Of a DNA stretch of 32,320 bases, positions 18,415-26,900 are shown one piece after another. A model generated the notes under the pieces. It worked only from the letters and a program-made list of their open reading frames with translations, did no database searches and was not told the DNA's origin. How positions within the stretch are numbered: position 1 is the first letter of the stretch; each line of letters begins with the position of its first letter. A program made the translations under genes and the position numbers. This stretch comes from Xanthoparmelia taractica (lineage: Eukaryota; Ascomycota; Lecanoromycetes; Lecanorales; Parmeliaceae): assembly GCA_033085395.1 (NCBI GenBank), contig JANQBS010000368.1, positions 1 to 32,320 of the forward strand, written 5' to 3'.

Positions 18415-19749
18415 AAGGAAATATATATATATATTGCTATTGAAGATTTTACATCTACATTATTAGGATGGGATCTCTTAAAATCAGTTTTCGCTTATGA
18501 TATTCAAGGGGAGTCTGTCTTAAACTTTAAGACAGGAGGGCAGTCCACAGATCCTTCCGCATGTACAAAAGGGCAGCCTATAGAGTGTTCTGCTAGTGCA
18601 CATGGTCCTGGTAATCCTCTAGGGCCTAGTAAACCACAAGGGCAGCCTAATTTTCCTTCTTGAGCAAATACTGATAATGAATTGACTCATTACTTATTTT
18701 GCGAAAAAGAAAAGGTTATACTTTTGAGGGGTAGTGAAAATATGGATCGTTCAGTTAGATTATCTCAAACAAATATTAAAAAGGATCCATATTTTCTCGA
18801 AAAGTTTATCGACTTTTCACAGTCTACTAAGTTGAAATATTTAGATGCTTTTAATAAAAGCATTAATAAGCCGGGTTTTGCTGAGGCAAAGAATCCCGAA
18901 AAGAATATGAATATGTCTTCCATATATCTTACTAATGATCTGCTTAAGGCTATTAGTGTATTTGAAAATCCCAATGGTAGAAAATCTGGCGGTGTTGGAA
19001 GCCCTTTAGATCAGTTTGAGATAAGGAACCTCTTAAGTTTAGATGCCCCTATTATAGCTAACTTTCAGATTTCTTTAACTAATATTAGACTTTATTTAAC
19101 AATCAGTGCATTTATAGCTTTATTTTTAAACCTTTTAGCTACAAACTATAATAAAGTAATAGCTAATAGCTGATCTATAAGTCAAGAGTCTACTTATGCT
19201 ACCATACGCAGCATAGTAATAAACCAAATAAACGGTAACAGCGGGCAAATGTATTTTCCCTTTATCTATGCATTATTTATATTTATCTTAATAAATAATT
19301 TAATAGGTATGGTACCCTACAGTTTTGCTTCAACTTCTCATTTTATTTTAACATTTTTTATTAGTTTTACTGTAGTTTTAGGAGCAACTATTTTAGGTTT
19401 TCAAAAACATGACCTAAAATTTTTCTCTCTATTCGTACCTGCCGGTTGTCCTATAGGACTGTTACCTCTACTGGTATTAATAGAATTTATTTCATATTTA
19501 GCAAGAAATGTCTCTTTGGGGCTTAGATTAGCAGCAAATATTTTAAGTGGTCATATGTTACTTAACATCTTGAGCGGTTTTGCTTACAACATTATGACAT
19601 CAGGTTTTATTTTTTTTTTCATAGGCTTAGTTCCATTAGCCTTTATTATTGCATTTTCGGGTTTAGAAGTAGCTATAGCTTTTATTCAAGCACAAGTGTT
19701 CGTAGTTTTAACTTCTTCATATATTAAAGATGCGCTAGATCTACATTAA
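18343..19749 (+). CDS. atp6: ATP synthase subunit a with long N-terminal extension
   Basis: Membrane proton-channel subunit of F1Fo ATP synthase. The canonical protein begins near SPLDQFEIRNLL (about 19000) and runs to KDALDLH at the stop 19747. It contains LSLDAPIIANF, MVPYSFASTSHFILT, and the essential-arginine helix LGLRLAANILSGHMLLNIL. The same frame is open about 219 codons upstream to ATG 18343, with two TGA Trp codons. This extension has a mixed N-terminal part (EIYIYIAIEDFTSTLLGW), a Pro/Gly/Ser-rich linker (GPGNPLGPSKPQGQPNFPS) and a charged helical part (KDPYFLEKFIDFSQ). Internal ATGs at 18742 and 18907 could give a nearly normal protein, so the true start is open. Confidence 0.88.
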
Positions 19750-19753
19750 AGAA

Positions 19754-20314
19754 ATGAAAAAACTTGTTTTTAATTTATTAAATTTAGCTCGTAACGTTTT
19801 TTCAGGTAGATGACTCTCTTTCACCTGGCGTTTCTTTGCTCGATGTCTTAGAACCCCCCTTATTACTAGGCTTTTTTCTAGTTTTAGTTCGATTGCTCCT
19901 TTCAATTATAATAATAATAATAGTGAACCTAATAATTCTTTTGTTTTAACTCTAGATGGGCTTGATGCTATTAATTTTGGCTTTGTTTTTAAAAAGTTAC
20001 AATCGGTGTTATCTCTAGAGGAGAAATATCTTTGTTCTATTAGTATTATTCCTAAAATTAATCTGAATAAGAATATGTATATGTTTGATACCTTTGAATC
20101 TCTTAGTATATTTTTTCGCTTTAATTCTGATTCTGTTAGACAACTAGTTGACATTATAACTAAGGGTATAAAGATTTCTGATCACTCCCCCGAACAAGTG
20201 GCTGTTATATTAAAAATAAGTGTATCTAGTCGTGATTACCTCTCTGGGTGAAGGAGTTATAAAGTATCTCCTGGTCGTTTTTCAAAAGAGAAAAAAGAAG
20301 AAAAAAGAGAATAA
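19754..20314 (+). CDS. uncharacterised two-repeat protein, 186 aa
   Basis: ATG 19754 lies 4 bases after the atp6 stop; the stop is TAA 20312, with two TGA as Trp. I do not recognise the family. The N-terminus is Arg-rich and amphipathic (RWLSFTWRFFARCLR). Two related units follow: LTLDGLDAINFGFVFKKLQ (about residues 67-85) and FRFNSDSVRQLVDIITKGI with VAVILKISVSS (about 118-160). The same two units recur in 20345-21073 and 22572-23315, which defines a local protein family. The tail, Lys/Glu only, is encoded by a GAA-rich insertion, so the original end may have been different. Co-transcription with atp6 is likely from the spacing. Confidence 0.6.
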
Positions 20315-20344
20315 AGAAGAAAAATCAGAAGAAGATGAAGTAAG

Positions 20345-21073
20345 ATGATAAAGCTTTATCACAATAATAGTTTTAGTACGAATGCTCCATTTGATGCTAT
20401 TAGTATATTTTACGCTTTAATTCTGGTTGTGTTAGACAACTAGTAGGGTTTTTAACTAATGGTATTGAGCTTTCTGATCACTCTCCCGAACATGTGACTG
20501 TTGTGTTAACATTAAGTGTATCTAGTCATGATTATAGCAAGGAATTAGAGAGTTCTATTCAATGTCCTGGAGATGAATTTAGACCTTACCATGCTATAGA
20601 TCTATTTATTGATGGTGTTAATGCGATAGACTATGATTTTATATTTGATGAATTAGAAAGTATGCTATGTCCTGGTGATACATACAAAGGTTTTGTGGGT
20701 GTTTTACATAAAGAAAAGGGTTCTGATTTTTCTTCATTTTTCCTTCCTTTTTCCTTCATGATGAAGGAAAAAGGAAGGAAAATCTGAAGAAAAAGAAGAA
20801 ATACTTGAGCCTTTCCATTGAAAATATATTATTTTTCATTATAATACTGAAAATGTTGCTGATTTGCTAGATCTTATAAGAATTACTATAAAAGAGAGTC
20901 GTGGCACTGCTGAGTATTTGAATATTGTTTTAAGTTTCTGAGGTTATGATGGTGGTAGTTCTGGTAGTTCTGGTAGTTCTGGCGGTGGTGGTGGCGGAGA
21001 GGCTATTAAAGATAGGTCTTTTGTTAGAATGTATCCTGAGCTTACTAAAAGTAATAGGGGTGTCGGTAGGTAG
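20345..21073 (+). pseudogene. frameshifted second member of the two-repeat family
   Basis: A first frame from ATG 20345 (NNSFSTNAPFDAISIF) loses one base near 20412 relative to the gene at 19754 and continues as FNSGCVRQLVGFLTNGIEL and VTVVLTLSVSSHDY. Then a fresh copy of the first unit follows (DLFIDGVNAIDYDFIFDELE). A hairpin insertion at 20729-20795 shifts the frame, after which the second unit resumes (FHYNTENVADLLDLIRIT, YLNIVLSFWG). It ends with a Gly/Ser linker (GGSSGSSGSSGGGGG) and a short basic tail, TAG 21071. It looks like a partial unit followed by a complete copy. Confidence 0.55.
20729..20795. repeat. GAA/TTC hairpin inside an ORF
   Basis: TTTCCTTCCTTTTTCCTTCA and its complement TGAAGGAAAAAGGAAGGAAA pair perfectly around the centre at 20760. 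The pairing extends outward (TTTTTCTTCA with TGAAGAAAAA) across a 2-base asymmetry, giving about 30 paired bases. It separates the two units of the flanking protein relic and breaks its frame. Confidence 0.88.
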
Positions 21074-21225
21074 AAGATTCTAAAGTGTAGAATGTATTCT
21101 ACTTGTCCTACAAAACTAGAATATGTACAAGAAAAAGAATAAAGAGAAGAAAAAGAAAAAAATAATAATAAAATGAAGAAAATGATGAAGAAAATGAAAC
21201 ATGGCATTATCCTAGAAAAGAAAAG

Positions 21226-21480
21226 ATAAAGTTCAGTACGGGCGGTTTCCTGTTAACTTGTCTTTATCAGCGGAGCAGATAGACATATATCCCATGCTTG
21301 ATCTTTTAATACTAAAATATTAGAGGTGGAAATACAGGAGCCTTCTTGAGATAAAGGATAGGATATAAGGGAAGAAGGGTCCTATGAGACATATGGCATA
21401 ATTAACCTAAATATTCTATATCTTATAGGGCATAAAGCCCAATAGCTAAGCCCACACAATTAGTATAAGATAAAGCCATA
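21226..21480 (+). repeat. dispersed cox1-derived repeat, copy B
   Basis: Matches copy A at 13144-13390 through GTGGAAATACAGGAGCCTTC, TTGAGATAAAG and ACATATGGCATAATTAAC, with extra bases between the last two blocks. Confidence 0.6.
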
Positions 21481-21729
21481 TACAGGTATATAAGCTTGAT
21501 GTTTTATGTTACTGATATTTAATAGCCGTTATACTCATGCTTTTTTTAGCTTAATTACATTGCCTCTTTATCATAAAAGATTAGCGTATATTGTCTGTGC
21601 TGCGTATATATATACACTTAAATTTCTTTTTTTTTTTTTTTTTAAGAACAATAGATACACACAAAACATCAGGTTTGATTATATTTGTATTAATACGCGT
21701 ACCTTTTTAAGATGTATAAACTATGTTTT

Positions 21730-22159
21730 TTATAGTTTACTCTTGTCAATACTAATTGTTATGTCTATTATATCACTCACATAAGGGTAAGATATTTTAA
21801 TTGTTACACCAAGACAAGTAAGATAAATATGTTTATAGTCATGGCTAAACACCCATCTATCAAACATATTACTAAAAGTGGTCTTAACATATTCATGCAA
21901 ACTAATCAGGTAAACGTTCTCGGAATATATTTCTATATACACAGCTTTAAGTAAGTCAATTAGTATTGCAACATTATTGGCAGTAGCAACAAAACAATCA
22001 TGAATAGTATAGATTTTATAGGCATCATGCTCATTAAAATAATAATAAAGTAAGGCAATAGAGCTTGCATCCTAACAATGTATTAAATTAGGCAGGCATA
22101 GAGGCGTTTAACAGTTTAGTTTGCTTAAATTTGCCCTTAATTGGTGTTTTGTTGAGTTG
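21730..22159 (-). pseudogene. phage-type RNA polymerase, C-terminal fragment
   Basis: Reading the minus strand gives the C-terminal end of a T7-like single-subunit RNA polymerase as found on fungal mitochondrial plasmids. The pieces, in order, are KTPIKGKFKQTKLLNASMP, then LPNLIHC, DASSIALLYYYF, KIYTIHDCFVATANNV and AVYIEIYSENVYLISLHEY. The HDCF motif carries a catalytic aspartate. A 4-base duplication (CCTGCCT for CCT) and a TAG in place of Leu before DAS break the frame near 22070-22090. The last part, 21730-21942, is open to its stop. This is a decayed plasmid insertion. Confidence 0.75.
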
Positions 22160-22218
22160 TTTTTAGTTTTTTTTTCATCTTATTGTTCATTTTCTTGTTT
22201 TCCATTTTCTTGTTCTGA

Positions 22219-22249
22219 TTTTTCTTGTTCTTTTCAAGAACAAGAAAAA
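22219..22249. repeat. GAA/TTC hairpin, 14-bp arms
   Basis: TTTTTCTTGTTCTT and AAGAACAAGAAAAA pair perfectly around a 3-base loop. The stem is identical in sequence to the one at 8382-8412 and to the inner part of 7881-7935. TTCTTG-rich and GAAGAAAAATC-rich flanks extend it loosely. Confidence 0.88.
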
Positions 22250-22330
22250 GAAGAAAAATCAGAAGAAAAATCAAAATCAGAAGATATATCAGTAAATTAA
22301 AAGAAATGTTCATAGTTTAGATAAAGTACC

Positions 22331-22413
22331 TAGGACTTGCTATTTTGAAAAAATGGCATGAGAATGACTAGCTAAATATCTTTAGGACTTGCTGTTTTGA
22401 AAAAATGGCATGA
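22331..22413. repeat. 52-bp-spaced direct repeat
   Basis: TAGGACTTGCT, one variable base, TTTTGAAAAAATGGCATGA occurs at 22331 and again at 22383. The 21 bases between the copies differ from what follows the second. No coding frame runs through both copies convincingly. Confidence 0.75.
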
Positions 22414-22441
22414 CGACGGGCTTACATTATTTATAGCGAAA

Positions 22442-22508
22442 CTTTTCATCGTTTTTCCTTCCTTTTCTTCATGATGAAGAAAAGGATGAAGGAAAATCTG
22501 ATGAAAAA
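22442..22508. repeat. GAA/TTC hairpin
   Basis: TTTTCTTCAT and ATGAAGAAAA pair around the centre. The pairing continues as CCTTCC with GGAAGG-like bases and an outer TTTTCATC/GATGAAAA, with 2-3 base asymmetries. It has the same design as the hairpin at 20729-20795. Confidence 0.85.
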
Positions 22509-22571
22509 ACATAAGATTAATACAACAAAGCACTGACTGATGGTGTTTATTTTATTTATATATTTTAAACT

Positions 22572-23315
22572 ATGATTTCTAACAAACACAAACAATTTGG
22601 TTATTCGCTTAACCCTAAAATAAGCGTATTTTTAAATAGCAGACTTGATATTCAAACTTTGATTATTAGGCACAGGCACGTTAAAATTTTACATTTTAAT
22701 AGCCGTTTAGACAAAAATGCTTTTCATGTAAATGCTACTAATAACACACCTCACAATTCTTGTTCTAAATTTAATTTTAAGTCTTTACCATATCATAATC
22801 ATGATCTTGTTGTTACTGGTAAGCAAGCTGTTAACTTTGTTATTCTCAGGGATAAACTAGAAAAGGCTCTTGGTTCTGAAAATATTAAGATTCGTCTCGT
22901 TTTTGGTGTTGTCAATGTCCATCCAATTGATACTTTAAAACCTAAGAGTTTTCTTGAAGGTTTTTCTATTCTTAAGGATGCTTTGGTGGAAATATTTAGA
23001 TTTGTTCCCTATCATAAAGAAGGAATTGAATTTAGTTTTGGTTCTGAAGCGGTTCATATCCTTGTTAAAATGATAAACGAGGTTATATCTGATCAGGGAA
23101 AAGATCCTGAAAAGATTCATATCTGAATATCTTTTTGACCTTCAGAGGAGGATGATTTTAACAATGATGATGATGGTGGTTATAACGACGATGATGATGA
23201 TGCTGAGGATTATAATGATCATAAAAAGGGGGAAGATTCTCTGCCTTCTTCATTTTCTTCTTCTTTTTCTTCATTTTATTATTATTTTTCTTTAGATGAA
23301 GAAAAAAAAAGATAA
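22572..23315 (+). CDS. uncharacterised two-repeat protein, 247 aa
   Basis: ATG 22572 follows an in-frame stop; it ends at TAA 23313, with two TGA as Trp (ISFWPSEED). It belongs to the same unrecognised family as 19754-20314. The first unit reads LVVTGKQAVNFVILRDKLEK (about residues 76-95) and the second IEFSFGSEAVHILVKMINEV with KIHIWISFW (about 154-190). Its N-terminal part has two copies of NSRLD within basic sequence. An Asp/Asn-rich acidic stretch and a Ser/Phe/Tyr tail follow, the tail being encoded by a GAA/TTC insertion (about 23243-23315). It sits between two minus-strand fragments of an RNA polymerase gene. Confidence 0.6.
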
Positions 23316-23339
23316 AAAAGAAAATCAAAGAGAAAAAAA

Positions 23340-23507
23340 AAATAGCAACACAAATTGTCCAATAGATATATCGTTAGATTTTATAATAATCTTCTTACAT
23401 AAATCATCCTTCAATATATAATTAAAGGTATCAATGTTTATTTTGTATGTAACACTGTATAAACCATTAATTAAATCGATTATATTGTTACATGTATCTA
23501 GTTTTGC
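23340..23507 (-). pseudogene. phage-type RNA polymerase, N-terminal-side fragment
   Basis: Minus-strand reading AKLDTCNNIIDLINGLYSV, TYKINIDTFNYILKDDLCKK resembles the conserved region of plasmid/T7-like polymerases where a 'QS-x-x-x-KIN-x-x-x-L' stretch precedes the polymerase domain. It lies on the same strand and in the right order relative to the C-terminal fragment at 21730-22159. The catalytic middle of the protein is missing and the interval holds the ORF 22572-23315 and two hairpins. The match is by family pattern only. Confidence 0.5.
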
Positions 23508-23689
23508 CTATTTGCTATTTATACTATGATATTTGCACTTTTCTTAAACTTTTTAGCTATGTTATAATATAGCAGGGCTAGTATATAAGGTTATACATGA
23601 TGCGATGTACTTATAATATAGACTATAGCCTAACTGGCTATGAACCCTAATATTTGACTCTAATATAAATGCTTATCTTTTTTCAGTTG

Positions 23690-23756
23690 CAAAACATGAC
23701 ATATATGTAAATTGTTTTATATATTAAACTACAATACTAAGGTGTGTCATGTTTTG
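23690..23756 (+). promoter_or_regulatory. stem-loop upstream of cox1
   Basis: CAAAACATGACA (23690-23701) and TGTCATGTTTTG (23745-23756) are exact 12-bp reverse complements around a 43-base AT-rich loop. It lies about 230 bases before the cox1 start and could be an RNA-processing or regulatory structure; no function is shown. Confidence 0.45.
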
Positions 23757-23988
23757 ACAGAAACAAGGTACACACCCATATAAATATTTAACTATTAAGC
23801 TATGTAAAGTATTTTAACTTTTATACTCATAGCTTTACGCTTCTCCATTGCCTATTCCCACTGAGAGCCCTTGCCCTGAGCCTGAGAGACAGACCTCATA
23901 TGAACTTATATCCTTTAAAGATCTAAATAAGACTTATGAACTATCTGCATTTAATATGAAAAATAAATTACACATAAACAAAAATAAA

Positions 23989-26900
23989 ATGTCTTTATGA
24001 TTAGAAAGGTGATTTTCATCATCAAATGCAAAAGATATAGGGGTTTTGTATCTTATTTTTGCCTTATTATCAGGTTTAATAGGTACAGCCTTTTCCGTAT
24101 TAATTAGATTAGAATTATCAGGACCAGGTGTTCAGTATATAGCAGATAATCAGTTATACAATAGTATCATAACAGCTCATGCTATAGTTATGATATTTTT
24201 CATGGTCATGCCAGCGATGATAGGAGGGTTTGGTAATTTTTTATTACCTCTTTTGGTTGGGGGTCCTGATATGGCAAAGAAAAAGGATACCCTAGGGATA
24301 AAATTTAATAGTAAAATAATATATAAAAACAAAACACATAAGTTTAATAATTTAAAGACGTATTTAGCAGGCCTATACGAGGGTGACGGTCACACTTGAA
24401 TTCAAAAACAAAACGTAAAGAAAAAGCATAACCCTAGGTTTTGTATAACTTTTGGTTTAAAAAATGAACCTTTAGCTAAGAAAATTTTGGATCTAGTGGG
24501 CTCAGGTTTTATCAGATATAAGCCTAAAAATAATGCTTGTGTTTTAGTTATTTCATCTGTGGTAGGTTTGAAAAATATAGTTTCTCTTCTTAATGGACAA
24601 TTAAGAACACCAAAAATTTACCAGTTTAATAAGCTAATAGATTGATTAAATCAAAATCATAGATCAGACATAAACAAATTTCCTTTGAAAAAAGGTTTGT
24701 TACTTAATGACAGCTGATTAAGCGGATTTATTGACGCAGATGGTAGTTTTTCTGTACAATACACTAAAACAGAAAATGGAGCAAAAAAGAGAAAGATATC
24801 TTGCAGGTTAAGAATTGAGCAAAGAATGCTAGATCCTATTACTAAAGACAGCTATTTTAATATTTTAATTGAAGTAGCTTCATTTCTTGGTTGTAACCTA
24901 TTAACTAGAAAACAAAAATCTACAGGTAATGTATATTATACCTTAGCAGCAACAAGCAAAATGTCTATAAGAGTAATAATAGATTATTTTAGTAAACATT
25001 TTCTTTTCTCAAGTAAATACTTAGACTATAGGGATTGAGAAACAATTGCTTTATTAATTCTTGAAAATAAACATTATACAGACAGGGGTATTAATTTAGC
25101 AAATTCTCTTATAAGCGGGATGAATACACAGAGAACCTATTACAATTGAGACCATTTAAACGAATTGCATTGTTAAGCTTAGCACTATTATTTTTACTAT
25201 TATATTTATCACTAAATTAGGGAATGCCGTTGAATGTGTAAACATTCTAATTATGACTTCGCTATATACATAAAATCTCTCGAAAATGGAATTTACTTTC
25301 CAGTTAACAGATACATACACACCTAACTGAGTTAAATTTAGCTCTAAAGTCTTTTTATTTTTTCTTGACTGAGTTAGTAGTAACAGTTATGTATACACGG
25401 GAATAATGTGTAGGAAATCAAGATAACCGATCATAGTTGTCACAGCGATCCTCAGAGACTACACGCGAGGCGCCATTGTCTAGTCTGTTTAAATAAAACA
25501 AAAAGCGATGGCTGAAGACATAGTCCAGCCGGGTAGGAAACTACTTTGTCCTAAAAACAGGATGCTTTAACTTAAATTCTAATTAAGATTAAATGGCTTA
25601 ATGATTCCCTAGATTAAACAATATTAGTTTTTGGTTACTAATACCAAGTTTAGCTCTATTTTTATTTGCTAGTGGTATTGAAAATGGAGCGGGTACGGGT
25701 TGAACTCTCTACCCACCCCTTTCTGGAATACAAAGTCATAGTGGACCTAGTGTAGATCTAGCCATTTTTGCTTTACATCTTTCAGGTATAAGTAGTTTAT
25801 TAGGTGCTATGAACTTCATAACTACTATCTTAAATATGAGAAGTCCTGGTATTAGACTACACAAATTGGCATTATTCGGTTGAGCCGTTGTTATTACGGC
25901 CGTTCTACTTTTATTATCATTACCCGTTCTAGCCGGTGGAATTACTATGATATTAACTGATAGAAATTTTAACACATCATTTTTTGAAGTAGCAGGTGGT
26001 GGGGATCCTATTTTATATCAACACCTTTTCTGATTTTTTGGTCATCCCGAGGTCTATATATTAATCATACCAGGTTTTGGTGTAATTAGTACAACCATCT
26101 CTGCTAGCTCAAATAAGAGCGTTTTTGGTCAAGATGGCCCTTTAAATAAAAATTTAATGCAACAAACTATACGCAGGAAGTTAATAGTGATAAAAATGCA
26201 AACTACTTTTGTGTATATTTTATCTATAATTAAGATAAATCTACAAAATGTAACAATGTTTGTAGAAGAAACATTGTTTCCTATTAACAACCCGCCGATA
26301 ACCAAAGCACCAAGTAATCTATATATGTTATACTTGAAATCTAAGACTTCACTGTCTAAAAGATTAAGCATGTGAGTAGGAATCTCAGAGGCCATACGTT
26401 TGTTTTCAACTGAAAAAGATATTAAATTATACGATAAAAAATTTTCTCAATGATTGGCAGGAGTAATAGACGGAAACGGCTGTTTTCAACTATCAAAAAA
26501 AGGCTATGCTAGCTTAGAGATAGTTATGGAAACTCGCGACAAACATTGTTTATACTTAATTAAACAGAAATTTGGAGGATCTGTAAAAGTAAAAGCCAAC
26601 GTTAATTGACTAAGGTATAGATTACACCACAAAAAAGGTCTAAATTTTCTTGTTGATAAAGTAAATGGTTTTTTAAGAAATCCAAACCGTATCTTGCAAT
26701 TAGGAAAGATATGTGAAAAATATAATATTACAGTAAAACCTAGTGAAAAACTAACATATGATAGCGCATGGTTATCTGGGTTTTTCGATTCAGATGGAAG
26801 CATTTATATAAATGTAGCTTCTAGTCAAGTCTTTATCACTGCCTCTCAAAAAAATAGATTTATTTTAGATGACTTAGTTAATTTATACGGTGGTACTATA

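Noticed and set aside
20944..21207. Minus-strand frame of 87 codons with Pro/Leu repeats
   Set aside because: It is the complement of the Gly/Ser linker and GAA-rich sequence; no independent coding signal.
21506..21784. Plus-strand frame of 92 codons with hydrophobic content
   Set aside because: It contains a long T-run-encoded Phe stretch, overlaps the antisense polymerase fragment at its end, and has no recognisable motif or paralogue.
26504..26803. Minus-strand frame of 99 codons in cox1 intron 2
   Set aside because: Shadow of the LAGLIDADG gene on the plus strand.
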